A DNA stretch of 64,000 bases from an uncultured Thermoguttaceae bacterium (lineage in GTDB: Bacteria; Planctomycetota; Planctomycetia; Pirellulales; Thermoguttaceae): NCBI GenBank assembly GCA_938084835.1, contig CALKER010000002.1, positions 62,001 to 126,000 of the forward strand. The letters are read 5' to 3'. The notes under the pieces were generated by a model. That model searched no databases. It was not told the DNA's origin and saw only the letters and a list, made by a program, of their open reading frames with translations. Positions 9,215-18,302 of this stretch are shown here, one piece after another (position 1 is the stretch's first letter; every line of letters begins with the position of its first letter). The position numbers and the translations under genes are program-made.

Positions 9215-9916
9215 TTACCACCAGAAGCTTTCCTCGCCACTTGAATCCTCCCAGGAGGAAGAGTCGCCGAAGCTGCTGTCCTCGGAAGAGGGGTCCTGGG
9301 AGTCGGAGGTCGTTTCCGAAGAGCCTTCGTCGGCGGAACTATCCGCCGGCTCGGAGGAACAATCGGAGCTAGAGGAGGCCTCTGGGGACTCCGGTGGTGT
9401 TTGGCCAGGGGAGTCTTCGAACTCGAGGAGTCTTCCCACCACTGCCAGGTCATAAACAACGGGAGCCTGGAGGGCGGTTAATTCGATGGTGAGAGCAGAG
9501 GGACTTACTGCCCAACCTTGGCCGGGGGAAGCTATCACGGCCACGCTCTGCGGCGGCAGGAGGAGCGCGGCCTGCGAATTCCACGGGCCTTCCCAACCGT
9601 CCTCCGGCCCCGGGCCGATCCGCAGCATGCCACCCTCCTGCGATCGGTTGTGAATCCAGAGGAGTTTGATTCGGCAAAAGCCAAGGTAAATGAGTCGGCC
9701 GAAGATCTCTCGCGGAAGGAGATCCAGCTCGACCAATTGGCTTTGCCCGGCAGCCAGTTGCGCCGACTCCTGCAGCCAGAGGCCGTCCGTGGAGGAAGGT
9801 CCAAGGGGCCGCCAAAAGCGCAGGGTGTGATTGTCAAGCACCGTCGCCGCGTGGATTTTTTGCCGCCACAAATAACGGAGTTGAAGTAATAAACCGCCTT
9901 CCAGCCGAAGCACCAT
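9215..9916 (-). CDS. phage-block protein with a Ser/Asp/Glu-rich C-terminal tail
   Basis: The 233-residue protein is not recognised. Residues 1-170 look like a beta-rich globular domain (GLLLQLRYLW, then LLLPPQSVAVIA). The last 60 or so residues are almost wholly Ser, Asp, Glu, Pro and Thr, a disordered acidic tail ending in EESFWW. It follows the tail-completion-like gene after 19 bases. A minor virion protein is plausible. The tail could be a flexible surface extension, but that is inference. Confidence 0.6.
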   Translation of the reverse strand: MVLRLEGGLLLQLRYLWRQKIHAATVLDNHTLRFWRPLGPSSTDGLWLQESAQLAAGQSQLVELDLLPREIFGRLIYLGFCRIKLLWIHNRSQEGGMLRIGPGPEDGWEGPWNSQAALLLPPQSVAVIASPGQGWAVSPSALTIELTALQAPVVYDLAVVGRLLEFEDSPGQTPPESPEASSSSDCSSEPADSSADEGSSETTSDSQDPSSEDSSFGDSSSWEDSSGEESFWW

Positions 9917-9935
9917 CGCAGTTGACTCCTTGCGC

Positions 9936-10343
9936 TCAGGTTTCCGATGTGGCCAGGGGGATAAAGATTACAGCCACAAAACGGAGGCTTTTCTCCCAAT
10001 AATCTCGAATAGCGACGACGGGGGTGGCTTGATCGAACCACATGCCAACCAGTAGCTTGCCCGCCGATAGAGGATGCACCCAGCCTTCGTACGCACTTTG
10101 CACCTGCCTAGCGATTGCCTCCAGCTGGGAAAATTGGAGGGCTCTCAGGCAGATATCGAACTCCACGCGGTGAAGATACCCTGTGGTCGTGCGAAAGCTG
10201 GTAAGCTCTCGGCCGGGGACAACCACGGCGCACGGAGGGCGGAAAGAACCATCGCCCGTTATCACCCGCCAGCCGGGCAGAAGCGCACGCAAGGTGGCAG
10301 TCCGCTCCCAGCGTTGGTGGATGGCAGCATATAGCTCGTACAT
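9936..10343 (-). CDS. phage tail-completion/terminator-like protein
   Basis: A 135-residue protein beginning MYELYAAIHQRWERTATLRALLPG, the pattern of DUF3168/tail-completion proteins: an N-terminal helix followed by an alternating beta sheet with FDICLRAL and a C-terminal LRFVAVIFIPL strand. Such proteins cap the head-tail joint or the end of the tail tube. It follows the two-domain adaptor-like gene in transcription order, as expected for a connector region. No tube or tape-measure gene follows, which is odd for a tailed phage. Confidence 0.55.
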   Translation of the reverse strand: MYELYAAIHQRWERTATLRALLPGWRVITGDGSFRPPCAVVVPGRELTSFRTTTGYLHRVEFDICLRALQFSQLEAIARQVQSAYEGWVHPLSAGKLLVGMWFDQATPVVAIRDYWEKSLRFVAVIFIPLATSET

Positions 10344-10452
10344 AGCTTGTGGTGCCCTATAGGAGAGGGGCCCATACCTGTGCTAGCCCGCGATGGCGGC
10401 CAGCGGCGGTCAGAGATGGACTGGTTGTTGCTTTGCCCGGCCGCCGCTTCAT

Positions 10453-11094
10453 TTACCGATCGCATGTTTCAATGGCCTCCACCCAGGGAAGCTGATCGAC
10501 GCGCTCGGCAGCGTGGACGGAGAGGACCTCCAGAACTTTTCCCGCCGGTGTGCGAAGGCGAAGATAGCAGTCCAGCGGGGGACATTCCTCCAGCGTGATG
10601 CGATAGCGTCGCTCATAGCCGGTGCGGGCCGAGCCAGCCCGCTGCGCCTTCCACAGGGCTACTCGCGCCCGGAGGCCAGTCTTCCACACATGCCACCCGC
10701 GAGCCAGGGTCCCATCCGATTGTTTACGAACGGAGAGCATCTCCACCGTCACATGCCTATTCAGCCCATGCGTTAGCACAAGGTCACGAGCATAAAGTAC
10801 CCATCGGGAAGAGGCGGCAACAAGCTGACAGGTGAGGACCGTCCAGCGCCGACCGTCGCTTGTGTCCACGCGATCCCCAGGCTGGGGTGTAAAATCTGGT
10901 GCCCACGCTAGATGGATGATCACATCCTGCGGCAAGGAGCCATCCTCCCCACGTACCGGAGCGCGTAACGATCGCGGCTGAAGGACCACTCCTTCCACTG
11001 ACAAGCTCTGGTTGGCACCGGCTTGCCAATGGCGGAGGGATTGCCGGGCATCGGCAATCCGCCATAACTCGCTCGCTAATGAGGCAAGTTCCAC
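10453..11094 (-). CDS. probable head-tail adaptor with two similar domains
   Basis: In this 213-residue protein two segments look alike: PQPGDRVDTSDGRRWTVLTC in the first half and CYLRLRTPAGKVLEVLSV in the second. Both resemble the small beta barrel of phage head-tail connector (SPP1 gp16/gp17-like) proteins, where a DGRRW-V pattern is common. The N-terminal 40 residues look helical. The position between a small helical protein and the tail-completion-like protein supports a connector role. The family call is tentative. Confidence 0.5.
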   Translation of the reverse strand: MELASLASELWRIADARQSLRHWQAGANQSLSVEGVVLQPRSLRAPVRGEDGSLPQDVIIHLAWAPDFTPQPGDRVDTSDGRRWTVLTCQLVAASSRWVLYARDLVLTHGLNRHVTVEMLSVRKQSDGTLARGWHVWKTGLRARVALWKAQRAGSARTGYERRYRITLEECPPLDCYLRLRTPAGKVLEVLSVHAAERVDQLPWVEAIETCDR

Positions 11095-11240
11095 CGCTTA
11101 CTCCTTTTCTGGCAAAAGCTGGCAATCGCTTCCAAGTACAATTAACCCGCGCGAAATCGATCCGCGTGATATGTTTTCCGCACATATCCCTTGTGGATCA
11201 CTTATTGCGTGAGTAGTCCGGATCGCTGCATCGGTAGGCC

Positions 11241-11453
11241 TTAGGTGAAACCTTGGGAGCTAATCTCTATATTTTCCAGAGCTGCCAATTTTTGTTCGCA
11301 CCAAGCCAGCAGATGCCGCAGCTCCCGAGTATATTCCGTCCACGCCACCTGTTGGCCATCCAGTTCGTAGGAGGGTTTAGGGTGGGCGGTGACTTCGGCC
11401 AGTAACGCAAGAACTTGGCTTCGGATCCGTCGCAACTGTAAAAGGTCGTTCAT
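11241..11453 (-). CDS. small helical phage-block protein
   Basis: A 70-residue protein, mostly helical with a Leu heptad-like pattern and several Trp. GGGAGAG lies at a proper distance before the ATG at 11453. The sequence (LELDGQQ-like centre, HLLAWCEQKLAAL) fits the tiny proteins often found between head and connector genes in tailed phages. No function can be assigned. Confidence 0.55.
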   Translation of the reverse strand: MNDLLQLRRIRSQVLALLAEVTAHPKPSYELDGQQVAWTEYTRELRHLLAWCEQKLAALENIEISSQGFT

Positions 11454-11657
11454 TGCGAAGCTCTCCCGTGTTGTTCACCTGCGCAGAAGGGTTCTGAACG
11501 TAAGGCTCATCTCTGGGTTAAGGGTTCCTCATCCGCCGTAGTGCCGCTTTGGCGGGATAAGCGTTTAGCCCGCAGATTGTTTAGGTGATGGGGCTGGCTG
11601 GGCGCAAAATAAAGGGAAATCAAGGGGCGATTTTGCCTCTGCATACTCTGAGAACGA

Positions 11658-12071
11658 CTAAATGGTGTAAACTCGAAACCGAACGATAATCACCTGACCT
11701 ACCGCCGGCTGTAAACGAAACTCCACTAAATAGTGCCGGCCAGCTCCCGGGAACGGGGGTGCCACCGCAGCATCGAGGGTATGGCGAAAGTTATATCCTA
11801 CTTCGTCAACGTCCCAGGGATAATCTCGGCGAAGCTCGGGTAGTAAGAGGTCGCGGACGGCAAGGCTTCGGGCGTGATGCCCCGGTACGGCCTGGCGGTA
11901 GTTGGGATCGCTGAGGTTGAGCTCGTACACGGAATACTCTGCCGCAATCACGTCATCTGGCCGAAGCGGTGCCCCGAACTCGTCAACGACGCGGGCAAGC
12001 AACGTTGCCGTTCCCCCACGGAAGGCCACACCGTAAATATCGAATGCCTGCGCTACCGGTGATCCATTCAC
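11658..12071 (-). CDS. unrecognised beta-rich phage-block protein
   Basis: A 137-residue protein. The N-terminal half has RGGTATLLARVVDEFGAPL, an immunoglobulin-like or bacterial Ig pattern. The C-terminal strand GRHYLVEFRLQPAVGQVIIVRFRV would complete a beta sandwich. No catalytic motif is seen. It lies between the LamG-like gene and the small helical gene on the same strand. It is probably a minor virion or decoration component, by context only. Confidence 0.5.
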   Translation of the reverse strand: MNGSPVAQAFDIYGVAFRGGTATLLARVVDEFGAPLRPDDVIAAEYSVYELNLSDPNYRQAVPGHHARSLAVRDLLLPELRRDYPWDVDEVGYNFRHTLDAAVAPPFPGAGRHYLVEFRLQPAVGQVIIVRFRVYTI

Positions 12072-12298
12072 AGGTAAAACCCTCCGGATTTCCTCCGGGA
12101 GACCGGAAAAGCTCCCAATTGCCCCTGGCCTCTGCTAGTACGGTCGAGGTGGTTTTGGTTGTGGCCCCATGGTGGGGCTTAATCCCGTTGCCGGGGTGTG
12201 AGCTGGCAAATGCAGGCGGGGTCAACACAGGCCCCATCATCCGCGGGCTAATCTTCACCAGCGGCTTAAGCTCAAAAGGCAGTTGGAAATTGTGTCTT

Positions 12299-13105
12299 TT
12301 AGCCGGCGATCTTCCCCCAAGATGGGGACAGCACCGAAACCTTGGCTGCGGCCACGTGCGAAGATTGTACCTGGCCGATGTGAGGCCACGCCCGGCTGGA
12401 AGCTCCGCGCACTTCCGTCCAAAAAGCGAGGCCCCCACCGCCAGGCTGAAGAATCATCGGTCCCGGCAGGGGAGATGGGTCCCCGGAGGCGGCAAGAGGA
12501 TGGCTACCGTGCAGATCACCCCATCCGTCGGCCAACGGCCAGAAGGAGCCAAGCAGACCCCGACCGACTACCAAGCGGGGATCAACCCCCGACAAAAGCG
12601 CCATTATCTGCCGGGGGGTTAAGATGCCGCGGCCCAAAGCCACCCAGGCCACTGCGCCGGCAAAGTAAGCTGTTGGTTGCGCGGTAGAGGCTCGGGCAAA
12701 AGCAAGCTCGTTGACAAAGGGTACGGACACCGCCTGGGTGTTGATTCCTGAAGCCTCCCGAGTGTAAACGGCGCGGCGAAAGCTTGCTGGCCATTCGGCT
12801 ACCACCGGTTGCCACACTGCCGGAGTAAGGGGCCGGCTGGCCACGGCCAACGCGCGAGCGTGCCAGGGACCCATGCTTACCGCGGCCGGATAACCGCCGG
12901 GTAAAACTTCCAGAGTAAAATACGATACGGTCGTCGTCCGACTCCCCAAGAACACCACAACCTGCCGCGATTCCCCGCCAAGCGGTTTGATCCACAACGA
13001 TAACCACCATGGTGGACCGGTGATTGTTGGCGGCTGGAGGGAGCGGCAATAGCTCTGCCTTTCCGGATCAAACTGGTAACCCATGGGAAAGTCCGTTTCG
13101 GCCAT
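12299..13105 (-). CDS. LamG/concanavalin-like protein of the phage block
   Basis: With the ATG at 13105 the protein has 268 residues; a TTG at 13132 is the alternative. The pattern PWWLSLWIKPLGG, a central FAGAVAWVALGRGILTPRQI and the late LGSFWPLADG follow the layout of LamG-like jelly-roll domains, in which a strand with W-L-W is followed by an A-V-A-L-R-L-T region. Such domains bind carbohydrate or act as receptor-binding or decoration modules in phages. The gene lies just downstream of a short unknown protein and near the capsid gene, so a capsid-surface or adhesin role is plausible. Confidence 0.55.
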   Translation of the reverse strand: MAETDFPMGYQFDPERQSYCRSLQPPTITGPPWWLSLWIKPLGGESRQVVVFLGSRTTTVSYFTLEVLPGGYPAAVSMGPWHARALAVASRPLTPAVWQPVVAEWPASFRRAVYTREASGINTQAVSVPFVNELAFARASTAQPTAYFAGAVAWVALGRGILTPRQIMALLSGVDPRLVVGRGLLGSFWPLADGWGDLHGSHPLAASGDPSPLPGPMILQPGGGGLAFWTEVRGASSRAWPHIGQVQSSHVAAAKVSVLSPSWGKIAG

Positions 13106-13171
13106 CACCCCTCGGTCGCTGTGTCGGTCCAAATATCCGGTATTCTTAGCGCTTGGTTCGCAGTGGAAAGG

Positions 13172-13657
13172 TTATCCTAAGGGACGAACAATAATCCGTA
13201 GTAGTTCACACTGCCCGGTGTACAAACTGTGAAGGGTGCTGCTTATAACACGCAGACGGAAGAGATCACCTCCGGCAACAGCAGCGCTTCCCTCGCCGGC
13301 CGAAAATGTCGCCTCACCGACGACCACCGTGCCTTCTTCCGGTGGCACTGGGAGCGTTACCAGCTGGGGAGGACTTTCCGCGGGGGTGTAAAGGCTGGCA
13401 TCGGCCGCCGGCAGTCTTGTAAGGGCCACTTCCAGGCTGACCCGGTGCGCCGGGGTGTTGTCACCCGCGAAGGTAGCCAAAAGTGTCACGCGAAGTCCTT
13501 CCCCGTGGTAAACAAGCGGCATCACCGCCACGAAATCCGCCCGATAACTCCCCGAGGCGGGAAACACCACCACAGGCCAGCCCTGGCGGATATCGACAAG
13601 CGCAGGGTTGGCTCCGGTGGGGATGGCTGCTTGCGGGCAGAGGTCGATGGCCCACAT
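13172..13657 (-). CDS. unrecognised phage-block protein next to the capsid gene
   Basis: A longer frame reaches 13852, but the ATG at 13657 has a strong AAGGAGG nine bases upstream, so I take a 161-residue product. It is rich in Val, Ala and Leu with alternating strands (WPVVVFPASGSYRADFVAVMPLVYHG) and no Cys cluster. It lies about 190 bases after the capsid stop and 66 bases before the LamG-like gene. A head-completion or decoration role is possible. It is not assigned to a family. Confidence 0.55.
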   Translation of the reverse strand: MWAIDLCPQAAIPTGANPALVDIRQGWPVVVFPASGSYRADFVAVMPLVYHGEGLRVTLLATFAGDNTPAHRVSLEVALTRLPAADASLYTPAESPPQLVTLPVPPEEGTVVVGEATFSAGEGSAAVAGGDLFRLRVISSTLHSLYTGQCELLRIIVRPLG

Positions 13658-13848
13658 CCCTTTAATCCTCCTTCGCCGATAGTTGCTCCCACGGAGGTGC
13701 TGAACAAGTAAAAACAGGTCTTTGGCACGGCCGAAATTTAACGACGGGATTAAACGGTTACCCGTCGTTTGACACCTGCCGGATCCGTGTGCCGCCCACC
13801 GAAGTTTTGGCCCATGTAGCAGGTCGCACCCCTGCGCACTGGCCGAAC

Positions 13849-15009
13849 TCACGCCGTGCAGCGGACCACGTAACGCGGGTCGAGCACTGCTGGGGCACCC
13901 CGCTCACTGGCCTTGAACCGCACCAGAATGTCCTGCGTAAACTCGGCTTCCGAGCCGGGCGGCGATTGCGTCACGGTGATTGGCCAGTTCTCCATGTAGG
14001 CGAACGCTTTCCCAAAATCGCCGAGAAACCACCAGCTGCGGGCTTGGTCGGCGGGTACTCCCGAAGCGATGATTCGCCGGTAAAGCAACCGACTCTCATA
14101 AACGCGGTAAGTGCGAAGCAAGTTGCCCGTGACAATTGCGCCGGCGGCCGTCTGCACCGAGAGCTCGTGACCGAAGAAGATCCGCCGCGCCGCCTGCCGA
14201 TATGCCGGTGTCACCACCACCGTGGTGGCGTCCACGAGGATCGGTTCGCCGGTGGTGGGATCGACCATTTCCGCAAAGAGATTTTCCGCTTTGTCCACAC
14301 TGGTCCAGTCCACAAGCTCGTTGCCAGCCAAAGCATTGACCCAGGGGCCTTGGTCCTCGGCGTGATAATAAGTGTTAAAGCTTTGGCCATTCCAACGATA
14401 TGTGTTGACAGCACCAATAACGGTGTCGCTAATCCGTTTTTCTTTGGAGAGGCCCAGGATTTGCCCGACTTCCGCCGCACGGCGAAGGACTAGCCCCGTG
14501 CGATCGAAGAAAATCGCCTCCCGAGTAATGGGCACGATGAGCCCGTGCTTAGTCGTAGCCGGTGTCTCCACGTAATCCTCGCTGAGTCCGACATGCGGAT
14601 AGGGCATGCCAGGGTGAATCGGTGCGGCCACATCTCCCAGCCGTCCCACGCCGGGAATCCGCTCCCCGTCCAGCCGGGTGGGAATCGTCGGCACCAAACG
14701 CGACAACACGAAAGCCTCGCTGCGGTATGATTCGAGGATCTTGCTATAAACAATCTGGCCTGTGACCTGGAGGAAGGCGGTTGCGTCCACAGCCTCGGTA
14801 CTTTCGCGGAGTACTGTATCGCTGCGCGGATTGAGGTTGCGGACCCAGTCGCGTCCGTCGGGCACCAGGGCCTCGGCAAGCTCGCGCAGGCTGAAGTCCT
14901 CCGGCCGAAGGTGCCCAGCTTGGATCGCCTCCCCAAGGTGCCGCACTGTCGCCTGAGGTCCGTCCAGTTCGTAACGCCGCCGTAGTTCGCGATAACAGAT
15001 CGTTGCCAC
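13849..15009 (-). CDS. phage major capsid protein
   Basis: The 386-residue length and position after the protease and a small decoration-like gene fit an HK97-fold coat protein. The N-terminal 60 residues are helical and charged. Then come SEAFVLSRLVPTIPTRLDGERIPG, TKHGLIVPITREAIFFDRTG and a C-terminal domain with ATTVVVTPAYRQAARRIF and FKASERGAPAVLDPRYVV, which parallels capsid proteins of many tailed phages. It has a GTG start with AGGAC just upstream. I cannot define the exact family. Confidence 0.75.
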   Translation of the reverse strand: MATICYRELRRRYELDGPQATVRHLGEAIQAGHLRPEDFSLRELAEALVPDGRDWVRNLNPRSDTVLRESTEAVDATAFLQVTGQIVYSKILESYRSEAFVLSRLVPTIPTRLDGERIPGVGRLGDVAAPIHPGMPYPHVGLSEDYVETPATTKHGLIVPITREAIFFDRTGLVLRRAAEVGQILGLSKEKRISDTVIGAVNTYRWNGQSFNTYYHAEDQGPWVNALAGNELVDWTSVDKAENLFAEMVDPTTGEPILVDATTVVVTPAYRQAARRIFFGHELSVQTAAGAIVTGNLLRTYRVYESRLLYRRIIASGVPADQARSWWFLGDFGKAFAYMENWPITVTQSPPGSEAEFTQDILVRFKASERGAPAVLDPRYVVRCTA

Positions 15010-15130
15010 GTCCTGACCCCTTGTGATTGTGATGGTTCTGCTTCTTCACGCGAACGGAAATGTGATGTACCCCTTGCCGGAAAAAGCCTCCGTGCCGCCG
15101 CGCCCAATGAGGCTGGATCCACGCTGCCAA

Positions 15131-15616
15131 TTAGCTTGCCGGAGCGGTAGTCCCCGCAACACCCCCTGCCATCACGGTGGAGCAAATTTCCACAAGAATC
15201 TTGGTAGTGGGCCGGTCGCTGCGGGCGGCAACTCGGCCAATAGCCTCAGCGGCTTCTGTCACTTTTTCTACCTGTTGACTAAGTGGGCTTCCGCTGGTTT
15301 GATCAATAGCCAGCCCTACCCATTGGCCTAGGCTACAGGTAGTGGCGGCTACATCGAATTCGAACACCCCTCGCGTAGCCACCCGGATAGCTTGGCTTTC
15401 GCCACGCCGGCTTTGTTGCATCGCTACCCCAAGAAAGGCTGCGGCAAAACTACGGCGAGTAGCAGCCGCGGTGCCTGCCGGGGGAAAACTATGGGCCGGC
15501 TTGGCCAGACCCCCGTCCAACCATATCAGGTCTCCAATTTCGATGGTACTTTCGGTGTCCACAGCTGCTACTACAGGTGCCGTCTCTCCGTATCGCCAAC
15601 GCATCACATTAGCCAT
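15131..15616 (-). CDS. probable capsid decoration/head protein (DUF2190-like)
   Basis: The ATG at 15616 has AAGGAG seven bases upstream; the frame extends further but without a good start. The 161-residue protein has VAAVDTESTIEIGDLIWLD near the N-terminus and FLGVAMQQSRRGESQAIRVA with GVFEFDV in the middle, the pattern of DUF2190 and other capsid-stabilising proteins in which a strand carries the A-V-G-D-L segment. It is located between the protease and the major capsid protein, the usual place for a decoration protein. Confidence 0.6.
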   Translation of the reverse strand: MANVMRWRYGETAPVVAAVDTESTIEIGDLIWLDGGLAKPAHSFPPAGTAAATRRSFAAAFLGVAMQQSRRGESQAIRVATRGVFEFDVAATTCSLGQWVGLAIDQTSGSPLSQQVEKVTEAAEAIGRVAARSDRPTTKILVEICSTVMAGGVAGTTAPAS

Positions 15617-15855
15617 GGCTGGCTCCTTATGTTTGGGGTGTAGCGTTTTCGACCATTGACCACGTATCTCCGCTGAACGGGTGTCCGGTGACGCTCGATT
15701 CTCGGCCGCGAGGCAAAAATCGGAGGCCCCATTAGTGGGCTTGGCCGGAATGGTGCTTTCGATCGGCCAGAAATTTCCCTCGGCCCTCCACCGGTTGTTG
15801 AGCAAAGCCCCAATCGCAACTTGTGGGGCACAGGGTGATCGTCCCAGGGGAAGAC

Positions 15856-16866
15856 CTAGCGGCAAATGGCTTGGACAAAGTGCTTCACGTCATCGCCCCA
15901 ACGAGGTGGGGGAGAGGCTGGCCGGCACGAGGGGATTCGGGCCGTGCCCAGCCCTTTGGTTGTGGCATAAAGTTCGGCTCTTTTTCCCACCAGTCGTCGT
16001 ACGGCCTGAGGGTCGGTTGCTTGGTAGAGACTCTCCAGGAACGATTCGTCAACAAGCTCGGCGTCAAAGCTTGGTGTTCCCGGGAGAGGCAGACCAAACT
16101 CCGCCAGGGCCCGCCAAATGGCCAGTGTTCGTTCCGCATGCTCAAGCTTGTGCCGAAGCAAGGTGACTTCTTCCCGGAGTTGACCGATGGCCTCATGTTG
16201 CGGAGCCCGGAGCGCCTCCGCAAGCGGAGGACAAATTTTCTCGACATCTTGCGCCGTTAAAGTCTCAAGCATAGCCCGCATCCACGCCCCAGGAATTTCA
16301 ACCGGCAGAATGGCGCTGGCTTGGGCGTGCGCTGGCATGTGGCTGTCGGCCGCGGACTCTGCTGAGGTTTTTGCTTCAAAGAGTCCGTCGGTCGTGGCCG
16401 GATCAGCCACCAGATCCACACTGAAGACATGGAGGATGGCTTCCACAATTGTTTCTTCCCCCTGCCGATGGGTGCGGGCTAGCACGCTGTGCGACAGCCC
16501 TACATTTTCCGGCAGATGTTCGGCATCCCAAGCCAACTGCTCAGCCAGCGCGTGTTTGGGGTTGTACACAAGATCAGCAAAAAGGCCTTCTCCGTCCACA
16601 TACCGTACTTGGCGGATCAAACCAATTCGGTCTCGATAGTCCCGGAATGTCCCGGGCTGGCTTGCCCCGTGACCCACGTTCACTTTTGCCCGCTCATACA
16701 GTTTGCACGCTTGCCGGAGCGTCTCTGCGGGGTAAATCCGCTTGTTGCGGGAACGTAATCCAAGGAGCTTCACCCCGTGGATGACTCCTGAGCGTCGGTC
16801 CACCCGCACGAGACGCTCGGATACACTCCCCCACTCGAAGAGTAAAGCCTCGTGGCCTGCCTCCAT
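15856..16866 (-). CDS. prohead maturation protease with C-terminal scaffold-like region
   Basis: The 336-residue protein starts at an ATG with AAGGAGA six bases upstream. Residues 1-170 resemble herpesvirus-assemblin-like phage prohead proteases: VNVGHGASQ, then LPENVGLSHSVLA with the likely nucleophile serine, then AILHVFSVDLVADPATTDGLF, the hallmark SVDLV-PAT segment. The C-terminal half has a charged coiled-coil (AIGQLREEVTLLRHKLEHAE), as in scaffolding proteins. Protease and scaffold fused in one frame is known in some phages. It is the first recognisable gene of the minus-strand block. Confidence 0.75.
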   Translation of the reverse strand: MEAGHEALLFEWGSVSERLVRVDRRSGVIHGVKLLGLRSRNKRIYPAETLRQACKLYERAKVNVGHGASQPGTFRDYRDRIGLIRQVRYVDGEGLFADLVYNPKHALAEQLAWDAEHLPENVGLSHSVLARTHRQGEETIVEAILHVFSVDLVADPATTDGLFEAKTSAESAADSHMPAHAQASAILPVEIPGAWMRAMLETLTAQDVEKICPPLAEALRAPQHEAIGQLREEVTLLRHKLEHAERTLAIWRALAEFGLPLPGTPSFDAELVDESFLESLYQATDPQAVRRLVGKRAELYATTKGLGTARIPSCRPASPPPRWGDDVKHFVQAICR

Positions 16867-17045
16867 CGTTCTCTCCTTTTCAGTGGCTCAACAAGGCCTG
16901 CTATCAGCAGGAAGCCTTTTCCCCCTCGTGGCCGAAACTGGCCCTTGGTATACGTCCGCAAGAGGCCCCTACGCTCTGCCTCCGCCAGGCTCCAGAGCAC
17001 TAGGGAGCTAAACTCTGCTACCTCCCCTTCGCACCATAGTGTCAC

Positions 17046-18302
17046 CGCTGTGGGAATAAGGCTTCAGGGCGAAACTTTTCGAACGATCGCCGCTTTTCGG
17101 CGAAGTTTCCTTTGGCCTCTTAAGGAAAGTTCGAGCGCAATACTGTACAAAAGAATAGATACTCCCCTGGCTCAACTTCAAGCTTGTTGCCCCAGAACCC
17201 AGCCGTTTTATCATCCGGACGCGCCCTCGGAAAAATACCCCTTGGATTTTTGATCCTCTGTTCGAACTTGAATCGATTCTTCAGGCATAAATTTTGCCCG
17301 CCGGGGATTTCCTCTTTGGTCATGAATTTTCTTTTGCGCGGTAACTCTTCGCGCAAAATCAAGAGCGTTCTTTCGGGCCATGGATTTACTGCTTAGGGGA
17401 CCGGTGTTTGTTGTGGACGCCGATCTTGCCGTAGGGTGGGGGGAAAGTTGCTCAAAGCTCCCCGCAAGCGGCAAAGTACCAATTTCCTTTTTGGGGAGCC
17501 CGTGGCAAACGCGGCGACAATGTGGAGCCATCCGATACGTGACGACACCAGCCAAGGTCACATCCGGGCCATAAGGGCGGCTGGGGTCGACAACATTAAA
17601 GGGTGTCGACAAATAAGATTGTCGCGGAGGAAAGGGGTGCTAGCTTCTTGCTCCTTGAGCTGGACCGCTGCTACCGCACGTTACCGCTTCCCAGCGGTCC
17701 TATCGCCCATCGATGGCCAAGGGCGCCCCCCTTTGTTTGCTGATGCGGAAGGAATCCGGAAGTATTAGGCGTTGATTCCTCAGCCGGCAGCCGTTTGAAA
17801 GCCTTTGATATCGAGTTTCGGTCAGCTGACCCTGTTCGTGGTGGAAGGCATTCTTCTTGTGGGCCCGGCCCGGAAGGGCCCGGAGAGTGATCTGTTCCAG
17901 GAATAGTGATTCTCTTTGGCAGGCAGTATTTTGGAATCAATTCCGAAGACCAAACCGCGCTAATCTTTTTGCCCTAACTTTTGGTGCGAGCCCAAGCTTC
18001 CTACCCTAATTTCCCCGGTTTTTGGCAGTTTTTTCCCACCAAGCTTGCGGCTAGATGAAAGAATTTACATGGGTCAGTTGGACTGGCGCGGGATCGTCGA
18101 CGACTTTTCGCTTGCGGCAAGCGGCGGGCCAAGATAGTATTCCAATGGCGAGGGCCGCCGGGCGGGGCGGCGCCACGCACTGCCGAGGGCCGGTGGCCAC
18201 CAACCGTCATCGGCTACCCATGCGTACCACGCCCCCCCGGGGCCGGAAAGACGGCACAATCACGGTAACACGCGTTCAGGTTTCCCAAACGAGGGACCAC
18301 TC
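17046..18302. other. gap without convincing gene
   Basis: About 1.25 kb separates the phage block from the FHA gene. The frames in it are short, overlapping in several phases and without protein character. I see no tRNA, integrase or attachment repeat marking an edge of the phage block. Confidence 0.5.

Noticed and set aside
16770-17045. 91-residue minus-strand frame upstream of the prohead protease
   Set aside because: It has only a GTG start and overlaps the well-started protease by 97 bases; the overlapping part has no protein character.
17240-17300. GTTCGAAC string suggesting a tRNA T-arm
   Set aside because: No acceptor stem or anticodon arm is seen around it.
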